Assembly (NCBI RefSeq): GCF_011745365.1
Contig: NW_024468917.1
Location: 2,413,501 to 2,477,500, forward strand
Direction of reading: 5' to 3'
Source of the DNA: Cryphonectria parasitica EP155
Lineage: Eukaryota; Ascomycota; Sordariomycetes; Diaporthales; Cryphonectriaceae
Length of the DNA stretch: 64,000 nt
Shown: positions 11,082 through 24,476 of the stretch, one piece after another
How the letters are laid out: each line of letters opens with the position of its first letter
Position numbering within the stretch: position 1 is the first letter of the stretch
Made by a program: the position numbers and the translations under genes
Notes under the pieces: generated by a model
Databases searched by the model: none
Told to the model about the DNA's origin: nothing
What the model saw: only the letters and a program-made list of their open reading frames with translations

Positions 11082-14000
11082 TCAGAAACCCTCAAAGGGG
11101 TTGCCCCTTCCGCTCCCGCTCACGCTGCTCTCCTCACCCACCGTCCTGTGCCTGCTGTAGCCCCAATACTCGTCCTTCCACCCACCGACGCCTCCGCGGG
11201 CAAAAGTCTCCCTGTTACGGCTCCTGCTCCTCGATCGGCTTTTCTGTCGCCTTATCTCCTTGGTCCTCTTACGCGCCCGCATCCTGCTGTCCTCGAGCGG
11301 GTCGGGGTAGTCCAGCTGGCCGTCGCTCTCGTATCGGCTGTATGCGAGCGGGCTGATGAAGGCCTCCATGCGCACCGTGCCGATGGCCTCGAAGAGGTTG
11401 CCGCCTCCGCCGCCACCCGCCACAGAGTCTCGCCACGAGGATGCCTCGCTGTTGCGACCGCTCCACTCGCCGGCCATCTCGGCCGACCTCGGCCCGTTGC
11501 CGCCGTAATACACGTCGCTCGAGCCTGTGTTGGTCGACTGGCTGTTGTTGTTGGGGTTGTGCGCGTACGTCGGGCTACCTCCGAAGCCGCGGAAAGACAG
11601 CGGAGGTGGTACGCGTCCGCCCGTGTTGCTGCGCTTCCGGCCGTGGAACCCAGTTTGCAGGGGCGGGACCTGGTCCCTTCCGAATCGAGGGATCGCTGGC
11701 GGTATGGCGGCGTCTCCAGAACAGTCGCGCTCGTGCTGCAGTGCCACGTTGTTGTTGTTGTTGTTGCTATAGCTGCTAGTTTCGGGGATCGAAGGGTGCG
11801 AGTAGCTTGACCGCGACTCGCTTGCCGGCGCCGAAGGCACAGAGCGGTAGGCGCTCGGGGCGAGACTGGGCGGGACATCAGGGATGCTGGGCATGGGCGA
11901 GATGGTGCGATCGCTGAAGGCGCCCCTCGGTGCCGCCCCCTGCGACGACATGGTCGAGCTCACCCCGCCAGAGGACCGAGAAGGTGCGTTTTTGTGGCCC
12001 AGTATAGGGTTCTGGCTCTTGGCCAGGCGGATCGAGTCGCGGATCCGTGGCCGTCGTACCTTGTTCTGCTCAGGAGGCAGCTCGTACTCGGGGGCATGCT
12101 TCGGCACCGTTGTGGGTATCTCAGGTACGTCCTGCTGCGAGTGTGCCAGGAACGAGAGTGCTGTCAGCCAGAGGTAGTGCCTCTCGGCATTGACTGCGGT
12201 GAACTTGAGAGCCCTCTGCGGCGTGAGGATGAGGATAGACCGGTTGAAGACAGCAAGTTGACCCTTGGGCGCAGGGTTGTCATCTTTGACATCAAGTACG
12301 GATTGGATGGTGACTTATGTATGTAGCACCTGGTCAGCAGAGTTCATGATGCACCAAAAAGGAGGGGACACCACTTTGTTGCGGCAGAGAGAGAGAGAGA
12401 GTTTACTTACGCTTCCGACCAGACTTGCCCAGCAGTGCACTTCCGCTAGAAGGCTGCTTGCTGCTCCACAGGATCGCTCTCTCATACGGTGCCAACCAGA
12501 CCCAGCGCCTGTGCCGGTCGTTGCTGGAGTCGTCCTTGCTGCTGGTGTCGGCCGACATACCAAACGACTTCCTCCGCCGGACATACTTGAACATCCACTC
12601 GCCCACCATGGTCTGGGCAATCGCATCCACCACACCATTTGCGGCCTGTGACCCTTCGTTGGACCGGAAGCCAGTCGCCTCGGTGGTCGCTGTGGTGCCC
12701 GAGTTCTGGTGACGATGTCCTCTTCCCTGAGGGCGCTCATTCCTAGGTGTGACGAGTTCATGGGTGTTTTGTGTCACAGAAGGGACTGTGGGCGTCTGGG
12801 GCACAGTCGGAGAGAACGAGGGCGACCTGCTGTTCTTCCTCCTACTTCTGCCCTGACCAGCCACTGCCGATCTGCTCTTCCGGACACTGTTTGTACGGTA
12901 GTGCGTCGTCCGTGTGCCCTTTCTGTGCCACGGATCTCTCCTCGTCGGGCTGCGGTCATCAGCACTGCGCCCACCTGCGCTGAACACAGGCTGTCGGGAA
13001 CTGGCCCTCGTGGGGATGGGAAAGGGCGGGTCTGCTGCATCCTCCTGGTGGGTGTTGATGCCATTTTGTATCATGGCAGCCTTCCTCATGCCTCCAGACT
13101 TCATACTGCTCGCCATGGAAGAGGCCCGAAGGCTGACCTTCGTAGAGGACTCGCGCTGAGGCATGGCAACGCCCTGGTTACCGGACAGCTTGTAGCGAGT
13201 GAAGGCACTGGTGGGTTCAAGTGGCTCCACAGGACTTCTCGAGCCCGACACAGGCCTTGCGACGCTCTCCTCAGGAGAGGTCGGTGCCGAGACTGGTGTC
13301 GCCCGGCCAGGTTCAGGGGACTTGACAGCACGTGGAGCCGACAGAGCTGTTCTGAACTCGGAATCACTCAGGCCAAAATCGTCCATCTCGTCAGCTGAGC
13401 TGGCATCGATGTGGTCGGCAAACATATTGCTGATACGATGCGTCTTCCGCGAGGTGGACTTGTGCGGATGAGAGAGGGTGCTGGTAGTAGGACTCTTGGC
13501 CTCCTGGTCCAGTGAGTCTCGAGGCGAGGGAGCTGAGTCGCCGAAGCTTCTCTGGGTAGTGAGCCTCCGGGGATTACGTGGTGGAACGTTCCCAGGGACA
13601 GGAGTAAACTGTGCCTCCGCGTGGACAGTAGAAGCCTGTGATTCGGCAGCGGGAGATGTAGGTCTCGAGGTGATTGCAGAGGGGTGTAGATGGGGTGGTA
13701 GCCTGTCCAGTCGCTGGTCGATCCGGATCTCTTCCGTTTGGATACCGATCGAGGTCATAGGAACATCCCAGAGCGAGACCTGGCACGCAAAGTCTCTCGA
13801 GAGCTGAGGCAGTCGAGACTGCTTGGGCGAGCTGGGTCGGCTTGTCGGAGGGTGTATGGCGATACTCGGGATGGCCAGAGAAGGCGTCGGCGGTGTTGCA
13901 GGCCGTGGAGGCACGGGAGCGTCTGTCTGCGTTCCGGCAGAAACCATGACAGCTGCCTCTTTTGAGCTCAGCTTCGGCTGTTGCTCCTGGGTTGGGGATT

Positions 14001-15429
14001 TCGGTGTCTTTGGTGGGGTCAACGGAACATCTGATGTCTGTGCCGCGGCAGACACCATCAGCTTCTGGGGAGCCGGTGGCTGGATGGCCAGGGGCTTCGC
14101 GATACTGGTCCTCTTCCTCCTCTGGTTTGCCTCGTTGTTGCCCTCCTCATAGTGCTTCTCCCATTTTGCCGCCAAGGCCTGTACCATCGGCTCTTGGGCA
14201 GGAGGAGTGGGAGCTTTGACGGGAGAAATCTTGGGCGACGGTGAAGGGGAGTACTGGATTCCTGTATCCGTGTAGCTGACCTTGGGGGTTACGGGTCTCT
14301 GCACCTCGTCGTCCTCCTGAATCACATCATTTGTTAGATCATCTAACTGCGATTGCGGCTGGAAACGAACGCGCGCAACGCTGCCTGACCTGACCAGGCT
14401 GTCGTTGCTGTTGTGGCGGTGATGGGATCTGGACAGAACGCTGGCACGGGAGCCACTGCGGGCATGTCTATAGTTCGACATGACGCTGTCTCGGCCGTTC
14501 GCATCCGTCTGGTAATCCGAGTCGTCGTCAAAGTCGAGTTCGTCCGCAAGGGAGTGCCCATTGGCCTTCTGCAGCAGAGAAAACCGCAGGCTCTCCCTGA
14601 CGTTCATGGAGCGGATGCTGCCGGCATCACTGTCTCTAGCTCTGTCCTCAGCGTCCTCTTCCGGCACCGCCTGGTCGTTCAAGGCAGCCGCCTGGTACTC
14701 TGCCATCTCTTCCAGCACCATCTTGAGTCGGGTCTCAAGGACGTGGATCTTGCGATCCGTCTTCCGTCTATCTTCTTCCCACGCATCTTTGTCCTTGGCC
14801 CACAGGTCGTTCGTTCTTTCTGAGTCGTCTTCTTGCGCCTTTAATTTCTTCTGTGCCGTCTCAAGCCTTCTTCTGGTCTCGGCGGCAGCGTCGACGGCTT
14901 CGTCTCGCTCACGGGCCAACTCTCCGAGGGCGGATGAAGTGCCTCCCTCCAGCAGGGCCAACTGCCGTTTGAGGGACCTGTTCTCCTTGGACGTGTTGAG
15001 GAGGCTTGTCTCGAGGTTGTCTCCTTCATCCCGCGCCGACTGCAGCGTAGCTTCCAGACCCTCTATCACCTTCAATTTCTCATCCTGGTCGCGCTTCAGG
15101 GACAGGATCTCGGCGACCAGATTAGCATGTAGGGTAGGCGTAAACCGGCGTGGGTCCAGGATACTGATCTTCTCGTCAGTCGCAAGGTCTCTGACGACTC
15201 TGTCGCTCTTGTCTGTCTTATCGCTGCCGGGCATCGGCGGTGGTGACTTGGTGATCCTCCCAGGCGGGGTCACCGAGCGCCTAGAGCGCCTTGAGCTCCG
15301 AGAAGACGGCCTCGAGCCCCTTGACGGTGGTTTGGCTTCCATGGGTGTCGTGAGGGTTGCTGACGAGGTGGGCACGCTCATCTCGTCCTCGGTCTCCCAG
15401 GCTGCCGTGGTGGCATGTGTTGATTCCAT
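11082..15429 (-). CDS. ApsA/Num1-like cortical nuclear-migration protein with C-terminal PH domain
   Basis: There are two exons, 15429-12411 and 12313-11082, coding for 1416 residues. The 97-nt intron has donor GTAAGT, a CTGAC branch and acceptor ATAAG; phase 1 is consistent on both sides. Order: Ser/Arg-rich head; coiled coil (about 100-250, starting LHANLVAEILSLKRDQDEK); long disordered middle with repeated GIQ/TQT-type motifs; then an Mcp5/Num1-type PH domain from about residue 932 (VDAIAQTMVGEWMFKYVRRR) through RWVWLAPYERAILWSSK and, in exon 2, IQSVLDVKDDNPAPKG and HYLWLTALSFLAHSQQD. A Ser-rich tail ends in RGNPFEGF. In Aspergillus and yeast this protein is held at the plasma membrane by its PH domain and anchors dynein, pulling nuclei and mitochondria. 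The coiled-coil plus PH arrangement makes the call firm. The mitotic kinase and polarity network is a likely regulator, but no site was proven here. Confidence 0.9.
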
Positions 15430-18400
15430 GCCGAGATTCCTCGAGATAGGTTGTTCAGGCTCCTATAAGGAAGAGGTAGCATATCAAGCCAGCGGAAATG
15501 AATCCCCTCCTGTCCCTCTTGTATCGCTGTCGCAGGTAGTCTTCCGAACAGAGCCTGGAGGAACAAAACTCCTGCCGTACTGTCACGACTGCCGTGGTAG
15601 ACGACTACTAGTAGGCAAGATCCTCAATAAATGAAGGTGGCCTTAGGACGAAACCTCAAGCCACGCTGGAAATCATGCGAGACCTGGTCAGCAAGGGCAG
15701 CGACGAATCCAAAATATTGGTACACCTCCCAGGAGACGGGGGAAGGAAACGTGAAGGAGAAAGGTCGAAGATCACGTACTGAACAGCGCAAAGGGACGAG
15801 CCCCCACAAGAGCCGAAGACCGATGATTGCGACCTGCAGCTTCCGCAGAGGGTTATCCAGAGAAAGAGACTACAAGACGTTAGCCAGGGTTGCATTCCGT
15901 AACGTCTGGCACGTTGATGTGTCTGAAGTATGATATAGCGCAGCATAAGAGCCCGGCTTGACCCCTGGAGTCCCCTGGAGTCCCCTGGTCATAACAAGCG
16001 ATGCTATGAGAGGGTCCCCGGGCATATAGGCCCAAGAATACCATACGTACCGTTCTTTGCTCAGATCTGGTCTTGTGTGGAGCCGTGCAATGCGAATTGC
16101 TCCCAGTCACAACTGATTCGAAGACGTTTTCAATAGGAGGCATGAACCGATGGCAGAGGCCGGCCCGGGAGGTCTGGCAGCATTGCTGTCGAGCAAAGAG
16201 ATAGTGATGATAATAATTCGCCACAGGGTTCCAATGTTCCAGGATTGTGAGGCCTCTTTTTCGCTGACAGAGTTGGCAAGGCGTTGACGGATGAACGGGG
16301 TAAACGCGAGGAGAAATGAAGATGCAAAGTTGATTGGTTTTCGAGATGGAAACCCTTTATATCAGCGTCGTTCCCAGGTAAGATCTTGCAGGCCAGTGAT
16401 CGAACATCTGCTGGTGAAGAATCAGCACGAGGGAGTCAGATAGGCTGTGTATGATACTTGTACGAGTCGAGAAAAAAGGTGGATGGCCATTCGTGCAAGC
16501 CTGGCTGCGTATTCCGGCTGGTGGCCTTGCTATCACAAGGGGCAATACAGGCAGGGCAAGGCACGAGGAGTGAGACCACAGGCTTGTTGGGAACTCACCA
16601 ATTTTGGACGGGCTGTTTGTTGGACCAGCGACGAGAAGGCGAGCAAAGGTGAGGCCGGATCACATGTGAGACAAGAACAGAAACACAGCAGGACTGGCCT
16701 GTTGGACAGATGCAGGGCAAGATCAGGTCTCAGTCATACGCCGAGATGACCGTCCAGTCACTGCATGGATGGCGGCGACCTGGCTGGTAATAAATTCTGA
16801 GGGCGTAAAAGAAGAGGAAAGGAGAGAGTGAGAAGGAAGAAGCAGAAGTAAAACAAAAGGCAAAGTAGAAGACAAAAAGAAGCAGCTAAGAACAGTGAAT
16901 AGATCTCCCCGGGTATCGTGAGCCGATCGTGACGTGTATCCACAGCGTCGGGCACACGGGCGGTGATATTGTGCTTGTCGTAACGACAATCGTGATCTGT
17001 TGTAGTCTCCTGTCGTAGTGTCCAACAATAGTGAGAAAGAGATAGGTTCTAATTAGAAAAAGAGGCGGGCAAGAAGATTGAATATGGAGTGGAGGGTAGG
17101 GAAAGGAGGGGCCAAAGAGCACACAGAGTGACACCTAAACGCCAGGGATGGACAGAGATTATTGAGAATTACAAAAAACACGGTACATCCAGACGTGGCG
17201 TGAGTTGTAAAGGTATCAGGGTATTGAAAAAAAAAAATAAGATTATCAGAGTGGGTTCCAATGAAGAGATTCAATTATATGACAAGCAGAGGCAAGTTGC
17301 AGTGGAGCCCATCCGGGGCCCAGGGTCACAAATAACACTGTTACGATGGTTCTATCGTCGCAGCCAGGCAAGGGTCGCACAGGCCTCGACGTGGCGAGGG
17401 CCTGTCGACTTCATTTCGAACCCGATCAAGGCGTCGAGATCGTTTTCTGTTCGCTCGTGAGGAATCGCGTGGGGCCAACCAGTCTCCCGCCCTGTTTGGG
17501 AATTATGAGCAAGGCGTCACCATGAGTAGTCTCATTGGCAGCAGACGGATTAGGCGGAGGAGGAGGAGGGGAAGAAGCCGCTCGCCTGCAGAAGAACATC
17601 TCGAGACCTAATAGGGCGAGGGAGAGCGAGGAGAAAAGAGGAGAGAAAGAGCAGGGGGTCCTGGGGGGAGGGGGGGCATGATTAAGATTCGTCCCTGCAT
17701 TGGTGCATGTCCACCAAAATACAGAGAGTTATAACGTAGATGGGACAGGGAATGTAACCTGGGGAGAAGCACAGGGTCTCCGCTCACGACCCTCCCTCTA
17801 CTACTGTACTACCAAAGAGAGAGAAGCCTCGGTCAGGATTTACAGAAAGGAAACTGAAAGGAGACTTGGCTTTGACTGGTGGCGGAAGGGGCGCGAGGGG
17901 CCAAGCTGGTGAGATGAAGATCCATTCGATTCTGGGAAGCCGCGATGGGGTAAAATAACCAAAATTTATGAGAGTCGTCAAGCCACGAAACCCCCCAACT
18001 ACTTGATAGTGCAGAACTGTGCTATACCAACTGACCCTGTTGGTCCGGGGAAGCTCCTGGCACGTTAGGGGCCCCCTGTGGTCTACCCCGGCTGGTCCCG
18101 TATGGCAGGTACTACTAGTCGTACTATGGTACTATGGTGGCTCTCGTAACTCCTCCCAGGGACCAGCAACCTGAGTTGAGGGCCGCTCGGGCCATGCCTT
18201 GTCCGTGAAGGGATTAGCTCTAGTTCTTGAATCCAGCTGGGCAATGTTCGCACAAATACAACTAGAAAATACGGGCCGTTCCTGTGCGTGTGCCTGAATG
18301 ATATCGAGACCGGTTCGTCTATGATCAAGTTTTGTCCGTTGACAAAAAGCTGGTTGAACGAAAGGAGGGGGGGTATGGGTGGGAGCAAAGACATGGTAAT

Positions 18401-18941
18401 TCTGGCATGAGGAACCGCCGATCTCCTTTTCCTGGAAGCATCTCACCGAGGTGGTGCAGGATGGACAGGACAGAGAGGTCTAGCCCTCAGTCCAGCATAC
18501 CACATGCTACGTTATGCAGCAAAGCATCTGCGTACGATGTAGTGTGCTATGACATGTTGATACATCACATACTATGAACACATTGGTGTTGGCGGGATTA
18601 CGGTAATTCTACTATGGCATGGTCGTAGTATTATGCGTGGCCCCCAGTCGGCCTACCTGCTATGAGCTACATACCATGTACTGCAATACCATAGTAGTGT
18701 GTCATAGGGTACCATAGCACATTGGCAGGAGGTGGGTCGGATTGCACTGCACCTGCATTAGCTGGCTGCAGGTGGTGTTGTTGCCAGGAACCGCTGGAGG
18801 GTGCGCTGTGACGGCTGTCATTCGCTCCGGAAGAAACAACATTCCGGGAGGCCCGTTCCTCTCCATCGGGGAAAGAGCCACGCGGCAGAGCCCCGTTGAG
18901 GAACCCTTCCAGAGGGAGGCCCCCAGTGAGAAGGAAGGCTC

Positions 18942-18994
18942 CAGTGAGGGACCCAGTGAGGGACCCAGTGAAGGACCCAGTGAGGGACCCCAGT
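18942..18994. repeat. 12-bp minisatellite, about four copies
   Basis: The unit CCCAGTGAGGGA is repeated about four times with one substitution. In a minus-strand frame it encodes Gly-Ser-Leu-Thr repeats, but the surrounding frame shows no other sign of being a gene. Confidence 0.85.
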
Positions 18995-21556
18995 AAAAGG
19001 AAGTCCTGGGCGGTCTTTTTCTCCTCTTCTAGAGTCTCCCCCACCATCCCCACCTCTTCTTTCCCTTCTCGAACTCTGAAGGCATTGCTGGTGTGTGTGA
19101 AGGCGTCTCTTGTCCTCATCCACGACTCAGCACGAGGGCAGGCATAGCATGGTAGCAATCGCACCCCGTCGCCATCCGATTTCGCTTGTGAACTCACAGG
19201 CCGTACTACTGCATGGCCTATTGGCCTCTCCTTCTTTTCTAGTCTCGGGTTTACTCGGTAACACAACCTACGCTCTGCAGAGTTCAACACCGAACTCTAG
19301 AGCTGGCGAGGCGAGATGACTGCTGCATGGCAACAAGCAAGCCAAGCAGGGTACGATTTCGAGAAGCAGTACAACATACCTAGACTGAGATGAGGAAGGA
19401 AAGCCGCCCGTTCCAGGGCTCTCTATGGCGTGTGGTTGTTGAGCTGTGCCGCATCGTTACAGCCCCGGATGTGATATCCCCACCAACCTTGCACCTTTGC
19501 GTGCCCTGTCACACTTCAAGATTGCTTTTCCTGCTGATTGATCTCCGTCCTCATTTCTCCAACGGACCATTTCCAGCGAGCTCAATTGGACCTTTGACCG
19601 AATCCAAACGGCTGGCAGGCAGTAGTGGCCGCCATCCCCCGTGACAATGCCCCAGATCACACATGATCACAAGCCCATTCGGCCTTGTCTTCCAACCAGC
19701 ACAGTCCTCGACCCTCCCCTCTGTGCCGTCCTCCGGATATTGGCTGAGCATGATTGTTGTCCCCGTCTCTCTCTGTGGTTTGTTTTTCTTTTTCTTTATT
19801 TGGCGATGCTCAGATAACCGTTTTACTCCACCAGACTGGAACATGGTTAACGCCCCCCGTTCAAGGACTGGGTCAAGGATCAACGTTGCTGCACGCGAGT
19901 GACCGCTCAAGCAGACCCTCGAGAAGTGCACCAGCAGTTTTGTGCCAAGGTGCACCTTGCTCGTGTTTGCTTGCATGGGCTTCAAGATTGAGTACTAGAA
20001 ACAGCGGGGCCACGCCACGTTCGGATCTAAGCCAAGGCAGCAAACAAGACTTGTAGCTGCTAACTGCTTCGCGGAAGCTCGAGAGAAGATCAACGGCTCT
20101 AGCATTGATACCCAACTGCACATCACCTTCGAGGAGATTATATACGGACAACACACAACAGTGAACCGTGTTCGCACACGTGTACCCGCCAGCAGGCCCT
20201 GTCTCTGCGGCGAGAGATGAGACGGGCTCTTGGCCTTCAACCAAAAGGTCTGTAGTGCCATCCCCAGTATCGTAGTGTCTCGCGTGCACGTGCTCTCGCG
20301 CTAACACGACCAAGCTGCGCCCCCAATCATGTCCCATAGCAGAGAGGGATGATCTGGTGTCTCAACAACGCCTTGAAAGCCACGGGGGGGCCGTCCCACA
20401 TCGCAAGAGCCTGCGGTTTTTTTCTTCTTGTCTTCTTTCTCCACAAAGCGTTGTACATCTTTCTTACGCTGATACTGAACTACACAAGGTATGCAAGCCA
20501 CAGAAAACCCTCGCAATCTTACTTCAGGTGTCTGAGTTTCCTTGCTCTCCCCCTTCTCTCTGTCACATGTTGGGATGGTGTGCATGTTCTCAGAAATTTG
20601 GTTTCTGCTCATTACACTCACTTACTATACTGCACAGTGGTCTGCCTAATACAGCATGTTCCCCAGTGGATCACCCACGTCGGGCCCCTCCTTCGAAAGA
20701 GGATCCTCAACCCGAACCATCGGGTCGCAGCCGCATGTACTATGCACGATCGAACCGAAGGATCCGTGGAGCTATCTGGGGCGTCGGTCCTCCGCAGGCC
20801 CTCGTCCCAGCTTCTAGATGCAACCCGAGCAGCGAGCCTTTCTGCGTCAAAGCTCCTCTGATTCTCCCTCCTGACGCCAGCGAGCAGCTGGGATTTGACG
20901 CCTAGCCCCACTGCCCTCTAGCAACTGGGGCGTGCAGAGCCATTATTACCTGACCTAGCCACCGGCGGCCCGGTCTCCGCGCATCCTTCTCTAGGCGAAC
21001 CATGGCTGAGAATATTGGCTGCTTGCACACACGGCCAGGCCTATCTGGCACGCTGCTCATGCTTCATAACTATCAATACTCGCCTATCTGCCACGCGAGC
21101 TCATTGACCTAAGCGATGATGGCGACATGCCTGCGCCCGAACCTTGGGACCCCATTCCCACAACCAGGATCAGACGCCAAGGTTCTCACAAAGTCAAGGA
21201 TGCAATTACGAGCGTCGTGAAATGATCGGCTAATCTCGTTCTACCACTCCGCCAGGACCATGGTGACCTCCTTGCGGTAAAAGCTCAGTTGGTGGCGGCG
21301 GTCAGCTAGCTGGCTGGGCATGGTAAGTATTAATCGATCTGGGATCAAATTCCCCGTGCGCATTTGGGTTCCATCAGCACTTTACATCTCTAGACAAGAC
21401 TACAAGATCCTTTACTTTATCCAAAACGTTCCCCACGGGAGATCTCAGTCTGCGCACTGACTTGGGGCCCTGGCTGCACAGTCACAGATTGACTTTTCTC
21501 TCTCGAAATTTGGTCCAAGCTCACCGGCAGCTAGACCCTGTCAAGACTTTGACGTC

Positions 21557-21589
21557 GGTGCACACCGGGCGGTGCACACCGGGCGGTGC
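21557..21589. repeat. 14-bp direct repeat
   Basis: The unit GGTGCACACCGGGC occurs twice in tandem, plus five bases of a third copy. Each unit contains the palindrome GGTGCACC with one extra base. Confidence 0.85.
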
Positions 21590-22524
21590 TACCTTTGCAA
21601 TGTCGGATATCGCCTGGGACACCAAATGGTACGCAGTACGGCGGTCACCGTTCAAGTCTGGACACCCTGCCAGAGGACTGCCTTGCCCAGGACAGCTGTC
21701 TTGAGAGCTTTTTCCGCATCTGGATCGACGACATCGTGGGCTGGTTACATCTGCGTTGTGGCCACTGCGGCAGAGGAGATCCTTAGGATGAAAGATCGGC
21801 ACGTTAGCCGTTGGCGCACCTCGTTGGCTCTCTTCAGCCGACCCAATCTGTCACGATACTAGACCAGAACCAGATCTCCTCACCAGCAGATATACCGGAT
21901 GAACATTGAATATATGCCAGGTGTACTGGACACGATGCAACAGCCGGAGCATTGGTCTTTTATTTTGTGCCTCGTGGAACACAGATTGGATCTCCACTGT
22001 GATGTAACGAGAAATGCTCATGCACTGCTATGTCGACTATCACATCGGGGTCCCGAACGATGGTAGGGTTTCTTCGCAAGCCCTCCTCTTCTTAGGTCAT
22101 GACGCCTCTGGACCATTTTTCATACATGCGCCGGAAATCAAGTGATCTCGCTGAGACGCCCTCGCTTCTAGGAACCGTCCAGGGCCCCAGAATACCCAAG
22201 CACTATGATACACACCCTCTGCATAAAACACTGTGTCTCTAGCACAGGCTTCTTCGCGATAGGATCCACCACTTGCCTATTAAGCTTTCGGCTGTCTTCC
22301 AATTTTTTTTCCCCCTGCATCCGAGATAGCTGCATATATACACTACGTGCGATTTCGCACTGGTTCCCTAACCAGCCTGACTCGACATAGACTTTCCCAA
22401 GGCATTCTTCGTCTTCTTGCCATTGCGGATCACTTTACTATGTACATAGTAGTGTCATGAAATAGTGGGTGATTAGGTTTTCGGGTGTTTAATTCGTTTT
22501 CTGGTTTTTTCGTTTTCTAGAACA

Positions 22525-24476
22525 TCATACCTGAGCCTCTGCCTTCTCGGAAAGCTGCTCTGAGGTGGTGGCGGATAGTATGTTCTTGTCGACGATGATG
22601 GGGTATTTGTCCAGGGACTCGTACCACTGGACAACGGAGCCAATCTGCCCAAGTCATTGATCATCAGTCTTCATTTCTTGCCAAAACCTCATTTCCCTGC
22701 GGGTTAGAAGCACGTCTCGTGTTAAGTTGTGTCGTTGTTCTCTTCTTCCCTTGCCCCAAGCACTCGAAGGGGTTTCAAGACCATCTCGGTCTCCGAGTTC
22801 AACAGCCCTTGGAGCAGGGACGTGTTCAGCTCAGCCACCACAGACGTACCCACAGCTGAAAGGATATAAGATGTTTGATCTGGACACTATAATTGTGCCA
22901 TTTGGGGCTCCCCCTTTCCCTCGCAAAAAGGAAAATGTCATGAACAAAATGAAGAAAGGTACTGTGCTTACCAAAAATGCCCACGAGCCGATAAACGTGG
23001 ACCAGATGCCAGCCAGCTCACAAGCCTCATTGCTGGACGCGAAGCCGAAGGCACCACAGAGGGTGAAGCCTATGGCGCCAATGAGGTTCCAGAAGCCAAT
23101 GTGCCAGCCTAGGACATTGGGGGCGGGGATGTACCACTTCTTTTGCGTCTCGAGCATGAATAGCCAGCTGGAGACGATGAAACCCGTGCCGCCGACTACC
23201 TGTAGTTGAGAGGGAGGCCAAAGTGTCAGCAGAATTTCTTCTCTTCTTTCTCTTCTCAAACAATCTTCTAGCTAGATGTGATGAGTTGTAGAGTGAATTC
23301 TGTAAATTGGACTTACCTGAGGTAACCAGTAGATCCCATTCGTAGCAGGCAGGGAGAGCACGTCCAGAATTTGAGGAAGGCCCGTGAATCCCGAGATCCA
23401 GAAGACGGTGGCCCCAATCATCTGCGACAGGCAGGCGAGAAAACCAATATCGCGGAAGTAGTGCGTCCGCAGCTCGTACCACGACGGCCACCAGGTCCAC
23501 ATCCTCCTCCCCTGGTCGGGTGCCGCGTCCCCATCAGCCTGGCTATCATCACCACCACCACCGTCGTTCCCGCTCCCATTTCCCAACCACCGGGTTTTCT
23601 GCGCATGATGATGCCGACACCCGTCCTTGTCGCGCGTCAGGGTCAGCTTGAGGTCCTCGGCGCTGTGCTCGAGGGCCCAGCCGAAGCACTCGGAGCGGTT
23701 CTCGTTGACGGCCTCAAGCATGAGGAGGATGCTCCCGACTTCGAAGATGGTGGCGCCCACGACGGCGGAGATGCCGCCGCCCCAGGTGGACTCCCCTGCG
23801 AAGGTGGTAGGGAGGAGGACGAAAAAGCCGTTGATGACCCAGACGATCTGTAGAAAGAGGATTTAGTTAATATGTTCTTGGTTGGTTTTTTTTTTTTGGT
23901 TTTTTTTTGAAGGGGGGGGGGGGGTGGGTTCTTGTTTCCTCCCCTTCCAACTTCAACAGGGGAACTTACTGATCCAAGAGTGAAGATAGTAGCGACATCA
24001 TACGAAACATCCCACACCGGATACCGCAAAGCCATCCGCCCGATCCCAGCCATCGTTGCAGACCATGTGTTTGTGAACTTAGTGCCCTCACCGGCGAGAA
24101 CACCCCTGGCGTCGGCCGAGGGCGTCAGGGCGAGAGCGTGTCTGCCCTTGCGGTTGTCACGGCTGCGCCAAACATTGTAGATGCCCTGCGTATGGGGGGC
24201 AGTCTGCTTGCTCTTGGTGATGTCTGGCTCCGGGGAGGACGTGTCTCCGTCTCTTTCTCCACCTCCTCGTTCTTCTTCCGCTCGACCCACGCCATTGCCG
24301 TCCGACTTGTCTGCTGCAGTCTGGCTCGTAGCGGCTGCCGGTGCCGGTGGGCCTCCTGTCTTGGGCCTCTCGAGGGCGAGCAGGCGGGTCGTTGGGTTCA
24401 GGAAGGACAGTGGGCCAGCGACGTGGTCTGCATCGTAGTGGCGCCCGCTCCAGTGCTCAGTGCTACGGTCGGTCAT
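22525..24476 (-). CDS. Fungal integral membrane protein with about six transmembrane helices
   Basis: Four exons (24476-23970, 23847-23317, 23199-22972, 22644-22525), all joined in phase 0, code for 461 residues. Donors are GTAAGT, GTAAGT and GTAAGC; acceptors are ACAG, ACAG and GCAG. Hydrophobic segments: YDVATIFTLGSIVWVINGFF, ISAVVGATIFEVGSILLMLE, FLACLSQMIGATVFWISGF, VGGTGFIVSSWLFMLE, IGFWNLIGAIGFTLCGAFGF and GIWSTFIGSWAFLIGSVVQW. A polar loop rich in His, Gly and Asp lies between helices 2 and 3, and the N-terminal 130 residues are polar. The motif pattern resembles uncharacterised ascomycete membrane proteins, possibly with YrhK-like repeats of two helices; that family name is a guess. 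No catalytic or transport signature was seen, and no signal peptide, so the membrane is unknown. The start ATG lies 95 bp downstream of a TATATAA box. Confidence 0.8.

Larger units (their letters stand above)
15430..22524. other. Gene-poor 7.1-kb region between the Num1-like gene and the membrane-protein gene
   Basis: No frame longer than about 200 codons has coding-like composition. Seen instead: a 10-bp direct repeat (15962-15990), a 12-bp minisatellite (18942-18994), a 14-bp direct repeat (21557-21589), A- and G-rich tracts, and two exact copies of a recurring decamer TACCATAGTA (18122-18131 in the reverse sense, and 18687-18696). The right part (about 20900-22500) reads like degenerate unique DNA. 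It may contain the long promoter of the Num1-like gene, non-coding transcripts or unrecognised relics. Confidence 0.5.

Noticed and set aside
14561..15634. 357-codon open frame on the plus strand
   Set aside because: Antisense shadow of the first exon of the Num1-like gene, which has clear domains and a valid intron.
18667..19290. 207-codon minus-strand open frame with GSLTGSLTG repeats
   Set aside because: The repeat is simply the translated 12-bp minisatellite; the remainder has no coding bias.
20349..20905. Two overlapping plus-strand open frames of 170 and 182 codons
   Set aside because: They overlap in different frames with similar composition and no recognisable domain, which suggests chance openness.
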